Shown: positions 1 to 10,491 of the stretch, in pieces
Position numbering within the stretch: the first letter of the stretch is position 1
Layout: each line of letters opens with the position of its first letter
Assembly (NCBI GenBank): GCA_037974665.1
Contig: CM075773.1
Coordinates: 62,402,763 to 62,466,762, forward strand
Reading direction: 5' to 3'
Length of the DNA: 64,000 nucleotides
Source of the DNA: Ehretia macrophylla
Taxonomy: Eukaryota; Streptophyta; Magnoliopsida; Boraginales; Ehretiaceae
Translations under genes and position numbers: made by a program
The notes under the pieces: generated by a model
The model's database searches: none
Told to the model about the DNA's origin: nothing
Seen by the model: the letters and a program-made list of their open reading frames with translations, nothing else

Positions 1-2085
1 GGGTGGATTCTGATGCTACTACTCACACAAGTATGTCTTTGCAGGGATGCTTGTGGAGTCGACCACCAAGTGATACTGAAAGATTCATCTATTTGGGTGA
101 TGACAAAGCAGTTCCAATTAAAGCAATTGGGATATTTAGATTATCTTTCAATACTCGTTGTTTTATTGAATTAAGAGAGACTTATGTTGTACTGTCATTT
201 AGATGGAATTTGGTTTCTATTTCTACTTTGGACAAATTTGGTTATTCTTGTTCTTTTGGAAACAATAAAGTTAGTCTTTATCTTAATTCTTCTCTTGTTG
301 CGACTGGTTCTTTGATTGATAGCCTTGCAAACAACTTCTAGAGGTACAAAACGTAAACTAACAAATGAGCATTCTGTCACTCTATGGCACAAGCGTTTAG
401 GTAATATCTCCGAAAGGAGAATTCAGAGACTTGTGTCAGACGAAATGCTTGAATCCCTTTATTACACAGACCATAAGGTGTAATCACTTTAGGGAGAGGC
501 ACTAAAGACTACAGCATATATATTGAATAGAGTACCTAGTAAAGCGGTAGCTAAAACCCTTTATGAACTATGATTAGACAAGAAGCCTAGTATCAAGCAC
601 TTACACATTTGGGGTTGTCCAATTGAAGCAAGGCCTTATAGGCCACATGAAAGGAAACTGGACTCAAGAACAATTAGCTGCTATTTTGTTGGGTATGCTG
701 AACGGTCGAGGGGTTATAAGTTTTATGATCCTTCAACTAGGTCCCTTTTGCGAGATAGGAAATGCGAGATTTCTTGAGGATGTTGAGTTTGAGGGGGAAG
801 ATAAGGTTAGGGATATTGTCTTTGAAGAGGAATCTATTCCTCTTCCTTCAGTTATTACTGACAATAATCAACCTATTGACATTGTCCAAGGCAACAATGA
901 GGATTTCCATATGGACCTTCCCACTCAAAACCAGAATGTTGCTCTAGAAGAGCAAACGCAACAACCTCAAGAAGAAGTGCCACTTAGGTGATCCACTAAA
1001 GAAAGAAGAAGTGCAATTTCTAGTAATTACATTGTATTTCTTCAAAAGCATGAGTTTGTCATAGGGACTATAAAGGATGATCCAATCAACTTTCAACAAG
1101 TCAAACAAGTTCAATGGAAGTAAATTTATTTTCCTAGTCTCAATCAGTGCCCCAAGGATGAAATTGAAAGAAATTGTGATGTTAAAGTTAAGGAAATTTA
1201 CAAGATCCCTTATGCATCAGTTGTAGGGAATCTTAAGAAAATTCAAGTATGTACGTGTTTGTATGGTGCGTACATAATAAGGATGTTAGGCAGTAACTAA
1301 GGAACCCTATAATGGATCATAAAGAAATTAGAACACAAATGGGTTATAAAGAATTGATAGAGAACATAAGGTTACATGCTCACTTATCGAAAGTCAGATC
1401 AAATGGAGATCATTAGGTATACTGATTCTGATTTTGAGATTCCAAGCCATGAGAGATCCATCAAGTGTCTAGGTACTTAAGGAAAGAATTTAGAGTAAAA
1501 TAGTGTCAATTGAACATATAAGAACATATTCCATACTTGCGGACCTACTTACTAAATGTTTACCACCTAAGGTCTTTCATGAGCATACTACTCATATGGG
1601 TGTTGTTTTATTTGATGGTATGTAGTTTTAGTAGGAGTCTGTGTTTGTCTTCAGTTGTTTTCTTTGACACTATGTATATTCAATTTTCTGTAGAATAAAG
1701 TCGATGGTTTTATTTTCAGTTGTTACTCTGAATGTGTTATCTTTCAATTGTGGTTTAACATAAGGTTTGAGAGACTAAGGTTTGATCTCACTACGGGATA
1801 AAGTTAGGATCAATTGGAAATAGGCATGTTTGAGATCACATTACATGTAATTTCTGAGCCACACATCCATACTTGATCTATGTCATTGAATATATTTGGT
1901 ATGGTGATCATTGATGGGTCCCATTACGGTGTAATGTAACGAAGGTTGCTTTGCTCTCATGCTAGTATAGGAGATGGACCAGATTGATTCAGGAGATGTC
2001 TTAATAATATATAGCAATTTTGTGCGCACCTATGGTTTTCAAATATAATTGTCTTCAGTATTAATTTGTAGCCCAAGTAGGAGAT
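1..2085 (+). mobile_element. Ty1/copia retrotransposon, decayed pol region (left end outside window)
   Basis: Translated pieces follow the order of a copia polyprotein. A protease-like stretch at 6-340 carries DSDATTH where an active protease has DSGATTH. A gag-pre-integrase segment at about 341-480 contains LWHKRLGNIS. An integrase C-terminal part at about 495-1000 contains AYILNRVPSKA and FVGYAERSRGYKFYDP. Short scraps resembling the end of reverse transcriptase and RNase H follow up to about 1570. The frame is broken by stops and shifts, the integrase core is missing, and nearly all of the reverse transcriptase is deleted, so the copy is dead. A purine-rich tract (AAGTAGGAGAT, 2075-2085) directly precedes the presumed 3' LTR. 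The element enters from beyond position 1, so its 5' LTR is not visible. Confidence 0.85.
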
Positions 2086-2552
2086 TGTTGGGTTATTTTA
2101 ATAACAACCTGATGTGGGTTTACAAATTATTCACAATTATATTTGGGTTTCTATTCTAATTAGGAAAATTAAAGTGATCTGTTTTAGTAGATCCTAATAA
2201 GACATCTAATTTGGTATGGACTTTGTAATGTGTGGTATCCAATAACAACTTGGTTTAGGGTTAGTGGGATTTTAATCAGGTTGTCTATATAAAGAGGTCT
2301 TGGTCCCCAAGACTAAATACACCATATTCTCTGTTTTTTCAAATCCCCACCTTGAGCAACATACAGCAAGAGAATCTTGTTTAGTCTGGGGAAGGCCTTG
2401 CACCAAATTCTCAAAGGTTTTCCTGCTTTTACGTTATTATTGTCATGGATTCAAGTATATCATTCTCATAACTTTAAATTCTACAATCCTGATATTCTGA
2501 ATGAAGTGTATGGTTTATGTGAATATATTAATAATGTTCTTACATCTACAAC
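2086..2552 (+). mobile_element. Probable 3' LTR of the copia element
   Basis: The segment starts with TGTTGGGTTATTT immediately after the polypurine tract and contains a TATA-like box (TATATAAAGAGG) near 2285, as expected in an LTR U3/R region. The right border is inferred from a TCTACAACA end just before LINE-like coding begins. The 5' LTR lies outside the window, so the pair cannot be compared and the right border is uncertain. Confidence 0.55.
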
Positions 2553-3704
2553 ATAAAGACAGAGTATTATGTAGCAAAAGATCTGGTCTCGACTGCTAAT
2601 TGTTCTATTGTGGAATCATCCTACAAGGACCCGGATGAACTGTGGAAATTGATTTGGAACATCAAAGCCCCTCAAAAAATTCGAATCTTCATGTGGAAAG
2701 TGAGTCGAAACTGTTTGCCAACTAATAAGAATCGTTTCAAAAGAAAATGTGCTGATAGTCCCATCTGTAAAATTTGTAATAATTTTGTGGAGTCTGTGGA
2801 ACATTTGTTGTTCCTGTGCCCGTGGGCTCAAAGAATGTGGTGTGCCTCGTCTTTGTAGTGTTCTATCGACTCGCGCCTTGTTTCCAGATTCAGAGAATGG
2901 CTTATTTCTATTTTTCGTCATTGTCAAGGAGCAGGATACTGCAAGGAGAAAGCATCCTCTAAGATAGCTTTTATTTGTTGGCAAATTTGGAAGGAGATGA
3001 GTGGCTTTTGTATGGAGAACAAGCAAATTTACATCTTACGTGCAACCACTCAAGCTTTCAACTGTTTCCTTGAGTTTACTTCTGCACTAAGTGACCTCCT
3101 TTCGGAGTCCTCATCTCATCCACAAGAGACTTATGCCACCCCTGTCACATGGACCCTTCCACCACTTAGAGCTATCAAGATCAACACTGATGCTGCTTTC
3201 AGGAAAAATTTGGCTCTTGCTGCTGCTGCTGTTATTACACGTGATTCAAGGGGAGAACTTATTGTAGGTCAAGATGATTCTGTTTTATGCAAATATGCAT
3301 TTGAAGCTGAAGCTTTGGCTCTTAGGAGTGCCTACCACTTTGCTACCCAGTTTGATTTTCATAACATCACTCTCGAAAGTGATGCAGAGTCCATTCTCAA
3401 AGCAATCACTTCTTTGGACCTTGCAACCAGTTGGAATGCAAGATTAATAGTGGAGGATATCCAAAAGATTATGGTCGGATCCACTCGAGTTCGGATCCTT
3501 AGCATTAGGAAAATGACAAACCATTCTTGCAATTAGATTGCAAAAGCAAAAATTTGTAATAAGCTTCCTCTTAATTGGGTGTCCAACGCCCCTCCCCGTT
3601 TGTCACACTTTTTGTCCCAGGACATTGCCCGTTTAGGAATTGCTAATTTGTAATCTCTGTTTGGTTTATGAATGAATGATTTCTTGCTCAAACAAAAAAA
3701 AAAA
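2553..3704 (+). mobile_element. LINE-type retrotransposon 3' fragment: zf-RVT plus RNase H
   Basis: From about 2556 to 2855 the translation matches the zinc-binding region that follows reverse transcriptase in plant LINEs (YYVAKDL, then LWKLIWNIKAPQKIRIFMWK, CKIC, VEHLLFLCPWAQRMW). After a frameshift near 2857 the reading resumes through SRFREWLISIF and IAFICWQIWKEM. An RNase H domain at about 3175-3420 keeps its three acidic residues in context (INTDAAF, FEAEALALRSA, LESDAES). A stop interrupts the last helix at 3535, and a poly-A run sits at 3691-3704. The copy is 5'-truncated and has a frameshift and a stop. A domesticated RNase H gene is unlikely because the frame is broken. Confidence 0.85.
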
Positions 3705-4430
3705 TGTCATGCTCATGAGCAATTTCTATCCACTTTTTAACAGAATTTTGGCAGGGACAAATTGTATGACTTTTTTGTAAATATGAAGGACGTACCAAAC
3801 ACGTAATTTTGAACGGTGATACGAATTTAAGAATATGAGTAAACATTTAATTAGAATTATTTGTGAAATTTGTCCAAACAAATAACATTAAATCAGCTAT
3901 AAAATTCCATCAATCAAATATATCTAGCTTAAATGATCTTCAACATCCATATTTATTATCCGAGGCATTTATACAACCGTATGTAAATATGTACATAACT
4001 ATCAAAATAAGAATGAAACGAATTTACTTGTTTAACAAAAAAAATAAAAACAAAAACAAAAACATAGAGCCTATGTCTTTACGTGCAAGCCGCAAGCGAG
4101 TTGCAAGTGTGCCTAGAATGACAACATCTTGATTATTAATGGCGTGAATTTTTGGAGGAAGTCCGATTGTTTTCCTTACAATCAAGAGTAATTCAATCGC
4201 ATTCATGGAACGCTATAATAATATTGCTTGCTGGAATTAAATTGGTGCTATAGTCAACATGTGCTGACATAATACGTTGGGAAAGAAATAGGTGAATGTA
4301 ATATCTACTCTCCTATTACATTAGGAAAAAAAGTATATATAAACGGGAAGTATTATCAGATTGTGGTTAGGTCAGCATTATTTTATAATTCGTAATGTTA
4401 GGTTATGAAATATCATTATATTTTTAAAAT
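3705..4430. other. AT-rich intergenic stretch, nothing recognised
   Basis: No gene, RNA or terminal-repeat structure was recognised here. A minus-strand reading of about 60 residues at 4024-4206 has no family I know. Confidence 0.5.
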
Positions 4431-4439
4431 ATTAATGGT

Positions 4440-4690
4440 GAAAATAATAATATTGAGATGTATGCATGAAAAAATTAGGAAAGACAAGATTACGAATGAG
4501 GTGATGCAAGAAAAAGTGACGGAGATGAGAATGTTAAGATAGATGTGTGACAAAACTCAAAAAAACAAAATTACGAATGAGGTGATATAAGAAAAACTGG
4601 GATCGGAGGGTGATTGATGATAAAATAAAGGAGAATCGACTAAGATGGTACGAACATATTAGGAGACGATTTGTGAAGACACCTGTTAAG
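4440..4690 (+). mobile_element. Relic of a LINE reverse-transcriptase C-terminus
   Basis: Short translated blocks match the tail of a common plant non-LTR reverse transcriptase: EMRMLR followed by MCDKTQKNKI, and then DKIKENRLRWYEHIRRR at about 4618-4668. The block around ITNEV occurs twice (about 4485-4515 and 4565-4595), which suggests a small internal duplication. Stops and frame changes are frequent, so this is an old relic. Confidence 0.6.
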
Positions 4691-4718
4691 AGTTACGAAT
4701 GTATAAAGATAACACATA

Positions 4719-5198
4719 TGTTGAAGATAATAAATAATATAATAAGTTAAAGATAATAAATAATAATAATGAACCTTTCTTTAACAGTTTAAACTTTTAG
4801 ATGAGGTGGTCACTTAACATGGTATCAGAATCTAGGTACCAAAAAGTTCATGATCCAAAACTCCCAGCTACTCATTTAAAAAATAATAAAACTGTTAAAA
4901 ATTAACTCTGTATATACTTGTGGGGGCGTGTTGAGAATCATAAATAATATAATAAACCCCTCTTTAAAAGCTTAAACTTTTAAATAAGGTTCAAGACTCA
5001 AAACTAACTCTACATGCACTTGCGGGGGCATTTTAAATATAATAAATAATATAATAAATCCCTCTTTAAAAGTTTAAACTTTTAAATAAGGTGCAAGACT
5101 CAAAACTAACTCTGCATGCACTTGTAGGACGTGTTGAAGATAATAATTTATATATATATATAACACTTAAAATTTTTAGATGAGCTGATTATTAAACA
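4719..5198 (+). mobile_element. TRIM-like LTR array with four LTR copies (family A)
   Basis: A terminal repeat of about 100 bp starting TGTTGAAGATAATAAATAAT and ending in ACTTAACA occupies 4719-4819. A primer-binding-site-like sequence, TGGTATCAGAATC, follows at once; TGGTATCAGAG is the usual match to initiator tRNA-Met. A non-coding stretch and a G-rich tract (TGTGGGGGCG) then precede a second LTR-like copy at about 4930. Further copies start near 5031 and 5134, and the units between them have lost internal sequence. The last copy ends ATTAAACA at 5198. There is no coding capacity. The 5-bp flanks do not match, so the array is old or rearranged. A related piece lies at 48640-48845, and a reversed scrap lies near 41350-41380. 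Confidence 0.65.
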
Positions 5199-5569
5199 AT
5201 CTCATAGGAGGAATAAAAAAAGGCCTAATATAAATTGAACGAAAAATTTAAATCTCGGTTTTATGAAGCTAATGAATAAAGACGGAAGTTAATAGAAAAT
5301 GCGGCTCCTAATTAAAATGAATAGCGTCAACAAGAAGCTTGGTTTGATTTAATTTAATTTTGAAAAATCCAAGTTAAAATTTTCAAGTTGATCACGTTCG
5401 ACGCACCAATAAGAAGCGGCACGTGGTGTAGCCAAGCCCGTTCGCTTAGGAGAATCTCCACATCCTTACTCCATTTATGATGTAATCACTTGCTGACTCC
5501 CACTTTGCAATATTATAAAAATAAGACGATGCAAGAAGATTCCGTTTGCATGTTTCTACATTTTTCATA
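5199..5569. other. Spacer, no gene; one G-box
   Basis: No coding sequence was seen. A G-box core (CACGTG) lies at about 5420 in a less AT-rich patch (5390-5460). It is 1.7 kb upstream of the ZIP start, so a regulatory link is only possible. Confidence 0.35.
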
Positions 5570-5842
5570 GGGAGAATTACACTACAAGTCCCTATTGTTT
5601 TTTATTTTTTAAATTAGTCCCCATTATTTATAATAGTTCAAATTAGTCCTTAATATTTTTAAAAAATATCAATTTAGTCCTTGCTGTTTGAAAGTATTGA
5701 GAGCTAAATTGACACTTTTTAAAAAATATTAGGACTAAATTGATACTCTTTAAAGATATTGGGGATTGATTTGAAAATTTTGAAACAATAAAAATTAATT
5801 AGAAAAAAGTGAAATAAAGAGAACTATTAGTGCTATTTTCCC
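5570..5842. mobile_element. Mutator-type MITE with 9-bp target duplication
   Basis: This is a fold-back element of 273 bp. The left end GGGAGAATTACACTAC mirrors the right end GTGCTATTTTCCC, and the arms are long AT-rich inverted repeats containing AAATTAGTCC/GGACTAAATT motifs. It is flanked by the exact 9-bp direct repeat TTTTTCATA (5561-5569 and 5843-5851). That duplication length is typical of Mutator-like elements. There is no coding capacity. Confidence 0.85.
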
Positions 5843-5945
5843 TTTTTCATATGCATGTCGTGACTCTCAAGTAATGAAAAACTTCAAAAATCATCAAGTA
5901 CTAGCTAAGAGAAGTCTTCTAAAAGATAACTAATGCAACATAAAT

Positions 5946-6211
5946 AAGAGAATCATATAACAAAAGAAAGCAAAAGAGAAATTCAAAAACAACTTAAATC
6001 CGATAAATGTTTAATAACATTTTACCACCTTAACGTTAATTTTGTAAGAGAGTCATATAACAAAAGAAAGGAAAAGAAAAATTAAAGAATTACTATAATA
6101 CGATAAAGGTTAATGCATACAAAGTGTAATACTTTATTTATTTAATGTAAATTTTGGAAGAGAATCATATAACAAAAGAAAGGAAATGAAAAATCAAAGA
6201 ACAACTACTAA
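5946..6211 (+). repeat. Tandem repeat of about 105 bp, two full copies and a partial third
   Basis: The block AATCATATAACAAAAGAAAG recurs with small changes starting near 5946, 6056 and 6158. The third copy is cut by the MITE at 6212, and a related short block (CAAAGAACAACTACAATACG) reappears at 6638 on the other side of it. Confidence 0.75.
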
Positions 6212-6546
6212 GGGCATCCTCAATGGAGTCTTTCAATGCAAAACTTTCATAATTTAGGTATTTTTAAAGACTTCAATATCTAAAAACAACACTATTTATG
6301 ATAAAAATACGTGGGGTCTACTATTTTTGGCTTAAAAGATGCCAAAATAGAGACATAGTCTCTATTTTCTTTCACAAATTTGTTGAAAAAAATTGAGACC
6401 GGGTCTCTATTTTGATATCTTTTAAGTTAAAAGTAGTGGACCCCACGTACTTTTGCCATGAATAGTGTTGTTTTTAGAGATTAGGGTATCTAAAAATACT
6501 CAAATTAAAAAAGTTTTATATTTTAGAGACTAAATTGAGGATAGCC
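6212..6546. mobile_element. PIF/Harbinger (Tourist-like) MITE, TAA target duplication
   Basis: The 335 bp element has ends GGGCATCCTCAATGGAGTCT and AGACTAAATTGAGGATAGCC, which are imperfect reverse complements. It is flanked by TAA on both sides (6209-6211 and 6547-6549). The arms continue as a long inverted repeat (GTGGGGTCTACTATTTTTGG against AAAGTAGTGGACCCCAC). It is non-coding and about 165 bp upstream of the first zinc-response box. Confidence 0.85.
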
Positions 6547-6709
6547 TAAGGTTTTGGTTCAATAGTATATTACTCATGTGTAAAAGATTACGTGCACGAG
6601 TTTCAATTGACTAAAAAATTTAAAAAAAAAAAAAAGTCAAAGAACAACTACAATACGCTAAATACCACTCACAAGTGTACAAGACCAAATACGTAAATAT
6701 TACACAGAT

Positions 6710-6719
6710 GTGTCGACAC
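6710..6719. promoter_or_regulatory. Zinc-deficiency response element (ZDRE) 1
   Basis: GTGTCGACAC is a perfect palindromic match to the ZDRE consensus RTGTCGACAY, the site bound by the Arabidopsis bZIP19/bZIP23 zinc-sensing factors. It lies about 390 bases upstream of the proposed ZIP start codon. That the gene is induced by zinc deficiency is an inference from the site and the gene family. Confidence 0.85.
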
Positions 6720-6797
6720 TTTCATGCTCATTCTCTCGCGTACCTACGCAACTGTTCCCTCTTACCTCGTCTCCTTTCCTCTTTTTAGTTTACATTT

Positions 6798-6807
6798 ATG
6801 TCGACAT
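6798..6807. promoter_or_regulatory. Zinc-deficiency response element (ZDRE) 2
   Basis: ATGTCGACAT is a second perfect RTGTCGACAY palindrome, 78 bases downstream of the first and about 305 bases upstream of the ZIP start codon. Paired ZDREs are known from the Arabidopsis ZIP4 promoter, which supports both the gene identity and the regulation. Confidence 0.85.
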
Positions 6808-6820
6808 CAAGATCACAACA

Positions 6821-6850
6821 CCCCCCCGCCCCCCCGACACCCACACCCCC
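6821..6850 (-). promoter_or_regulatory. C-rich tract, potential G-quadruplex on the minus strand
   Basis: Four C runs of 7, 7, 3 and 5 are separated by loops of one to four bases, starting 13 bases after ZDRE 2. This fits the usual G-quadruplex pattern on the opposite strand. Folding and function are not shown by sequence alone. Confidence 0.4.
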
Positions 6851-7111
6851 ATTTCCTCCTTCAAGTACCTCAGGAGAAGCCGTGTCTAATGTGTATGTCA
6901 CACCCCATTTCATGCCTTCCACCATTTTTGTGTGAAGTAATCAATTTTCAACTTGACTTTGTCACCCTTTTCTTTAAGAAAACCACACACTTTTCATTAA
7001 TATATAGACATTACATAAGATAGATGTGTGTATGTGTATAAAGGTATAAGAGAATTGTGTTGTTTGAGAGAGAGAGAAAAGTGGTTGAAGAAGAAGAAGA
7101 AAGATAGGACC

Positions 7112-10100
7112 ATGTCATTCATTGAGGTTAGCTATTCGATGTATACTAAAACAACATTGTATGACATATATATGGTTTTGTTTGTGTTTGTTTTTTGACT
7201 TTTGTAAAGAAAGTGGTGTCTTCTTCATTTATATTTCATTCCACGTGCACTTTTTTGTCTAGAAAGTTGTGATTTTTATTGTGTTTATATATGTTTTTGT
7301 GTTTTTTTCTAGGATCTGTTGCCTTTGCTTACCTTGAAGCAATTTAGAGAAACGGGTCGGGCCTTTTCAGGTAAATTTGCTTCACCCCCTTTTCATTTTT
7401 ATACTTGAAAATGAAGAAAAATAAGTTATTTGATTGTTCATTTTTGGATTTTGATTGTTTGATTACTAAGCTCATGTAATTGTTCTGGCTTACAGATAGT
7501 TGATTTACATAGAGAAGAATTTTATTTATTGGTTTTGAATAGAATTGGTAAAGTTTGAAGCTTTGAAAAATTCAGTAGATTGCAAGGCTTAAGCAACTTT
7601 ATTTCTGAATTAATTATGGTGCAGATATCAATGTTCAATTTCGTTCATTGATTTTTATAACTGATTGTTTAGTTGGGTATTTGAATATTGAAGTTTAATA
7701 TGGTTTGGCTAGCTGAAGATTCAATTTTGTATAAACTGTTTCATTCGTTTGAAGACTCGTGGAAATTGATATCTTCTTAGAGATCTTTTTGCATTTGGAC
7801 TGGTTGGTTTTGCTTTAAAAGCTTCAAATTAGCGGCCTTTTTGCTTTTTCTCATTTATTCCGCAGTTGAAAAACTGTGTGCAGAAATGATGCTTAATTAC
7901 CAATCAGCAAGATGCATATGTCGTCAAGGCTTCCTAGATCTAATATGCTATTTGAGGGAAGAAGAGGGGAATTGTAAAATTGTTGTGACCTTTTCTCCTC
8001 AATTTCCTTCTGACTTTGACATTGAACGGTATATTTCAGCATGTTGTTTATATTACAATTTTTTTTTTTTGTAGTCGTATTGCTTTGTTTTATGAGGAAA
8101 ATAGTAGGTTTCTTGCATGTGTAGTTCTTGTACTATCCTTCTAGTTTTTACAGTGGGTGAAAGGTGTCTAAATCTTTGTATTATCTTTGTTGTGGGGTTC
8201 AAAAGACTCAGTTGTGCAGAGCTTTTCTCAATCCATGTCTAACGTAAACTGTGCTGCTGAGGCTGAGGTAGAAGGATGTCGAAATGAATCGGCTGCACTG
8301 ACCCTTAAAATGATAGGAATTACAGTCATTCTTATTGCAGGAGTGTGCGGTGTTGCCCTTCCGTTAATTGGCAAGAAGCGACGCTTCCTCCAAATGGACT
8401 CCAATCTTTTCGTGGCTGCCAAAGCCTTTGCTGCTGGCGTAATCCTCGCTACTGGTTTTGTCCATATGTTACCAGATGCAACAGAAGCATTAAATGATCC
8501 ATGTCTGCCTGAAATCCCGTGGTCAAAATTCCCCTTCTCCGGATTCATTGCAATGATGGCCGCATTATTTACATTGTTGGCTGAGTTTGTCGGGACACAG
8601 TACTATGAGCGTAAACAAGAGAAAGAAAGCCAACTTATTCGGGCTGCTTCTGTGGACATGGTGTCCGAGTCAGGGAGTGTAAGATTAGAATCACAGGTGA
8701 GTGTGGGGAAGGTATTTGGGGAAGAGGAAGGGGGTGCAATGCACATTGTGGGGATGCATGCTCATGCCGCGCATCACAGACATAGCCATCGTCAGGAACA
8801 AGGAGCATGCCAAGGGCAAGTCAGGGAGCATGCACATGCTGGTCATTCACACTCCCACAGTTTTGTTGACGGAGATGAGGAAGGCACTGTGAGACACGTT
8901 GTTGTTTCTCAGGTAATTTCCACATTTGGGTCTATGCTATTTTATTGCTCAACATCCTCAACCAAAACCCCACCGCAAACTAATTCTTCATTTTGATGTT
9001 TTCCTTTTCTGATACTGTGGAAACATGTCTTGAATCACTGCTTGGAAGAAATTGATGATTCTAGTGTAGTTTTCTGTTGGTCTCCTCGTTGGCGTTGCCG
9101 TTCGTATGCTATGTATTTTGGTCTTTCTGGAATGTTATATCCTGCTACGTGGTTAAGATTTTCTTGCATAGAAGTGCGAAATGCTACCCATGTCATCCCA
9201 AAGTTAGGATTCAAACTTTCTATCTCTGGAAGATATTTCAGAAAGTTTTCATCTTCATGGGAATCAATGAGCCTAATTTTGAATTATCTGATTGGGGTTC
9301 AAATGAGCACTATAAGTTGCTCATATTATTCCTTTTCTCTGTTGTGTTGTAATTACCTAGCCTACTGTTTTGATCCTATTGAATAATACTCCTGTATATC
9401 ATTGCCACTTAGAATTACCAATCAAATCAATTAATGTCATAGCCAAAACTAGAATATTATCAATATAATGGACACAAAATATTATTACTGAAATTTAATC
9501 TAGATATTATGAGTCATTTATGGTGGTTGCCTCAGGAAACTAGACTTTGAGTGAATGATCTTCGACCAAAAAAAGGAAAAGGGTATGATCTTTATCAATG
9601 AGACATCTTGTATGAATAATTGCCAACTTTTAGACAGCATGAATTGGTTTTAGAAGGTTACTTCTTACTCTGTGCCATGTAAGATTTTCATTTGATTATT
9701 TGAACTCAATATGCCAATCTTAGTTAAATTGAACCACCAATAAATATGGTGAAAATTGCGCTAATGGAGAGATAATTAATCGTGAGCCAAAGGATTGCCT
9801 GATGGAAGTCGAGTTCTGTGTACTTTCTTTTGTTCTGGAATTTGTCAAGTGTAATGGTTCTTTTTTTCTATATGTGGCATCAAGAGGTGTTGTTATCTAT
9901 TCGACTTGAAACAAATATTTCTGTTTCTCTTAGCTTTTGGCTTTTTAAGTTATGATGGTTAATATTGGTATTATTGGCTTCCAACAATTATGTGATTGCA
10001 AGGCTGACTTTGTGATTTCTATTCATCCCCTACAGGTTCTGGAACTAGGGATAGTGTCACACTCAGTTATCATCGGGCTTTCACTCGGAGTTTCACAAAG

Positions 10101-10491
10101 TCCGTGTACCATTAGACCCTTGATTGCAGCATTATCATTCCATCAGTTTTTTGAAGGTTTTGCTTTAGGAGGCTGCATCTCCCAGGCCCAATTTAGGGCC
10201 CTCCAGTCCACCCTTATGGCATGCTTCTTCGCCATAACAACCCCGTTGGGAATTGCTGTGGGAAGTGGCATTTCATCATTCTATAATCCCAACAGCCCAA
10301 GAGCTTTGGCAATTGAAGGCGTCCTTGATTCTATTTCTTCTGGTATTCTAGTTTACATGTCTTTAGTGGACCTGATTGCTGCCGATTTCTTGAGTAAGAG
10401 AATGAGTTGCAATGTCAGGCTGCAAGTGGTGTCTTATTTTGCACTCTTCTTAGGAGCTGGATTGATGTCCTCTCTGGCATTATGGGCTTGA
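7112..10491 (+). CDS. ZIP4: ZIP-family zinc transporter, ZIP4-like
   Basis: Proposed exons are 7112-7126, 7313-7370, 8206-8912 and 10036-10491, giving 411 aa. All introns are GT-AG and the phases are consistent. ZIP proteins carry Zn2+, and sometimes Fe2+, into the cytosol, usually across the plasma membrane. Residues 58-155 hold the first three membrane segments, including [15 protein letters not shown] and [11 protein letters not shown]. The cytosolic loop at about 185-245 is very His-rich ([23 protein letters not shown]). Segments 4 and 5 carry the metal-site residues H269, H296 and E300 ([26 protein letters not shown]). The C-terminus is short, as usual for the family. Known ZIP4 proteins are about 410 aa. 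The upstream start (MSFIE) is preferred because the two small exons splice in frame. The alternative start is M35 at 8236, which would give 377 aa. Two ZDREs precede the gene. ZIP4/IRT3-type is firm, but exact orthology is inferred. Confidence 0.9.

Noticed and set aside
4024..4206. Minus-strand 60-codon reading with an ordinary amino-acid mix
   Set aside because: No domain was recognised and it ends in a low-complexity run. Not enough to call a gene.
8947..9386. Open readings of 90-118 codons between the last two ZIP exons
   Set aside because: They lie inside the 1.1 kb ZIP intron and show no domain. The flanking exons join perfectly without them.
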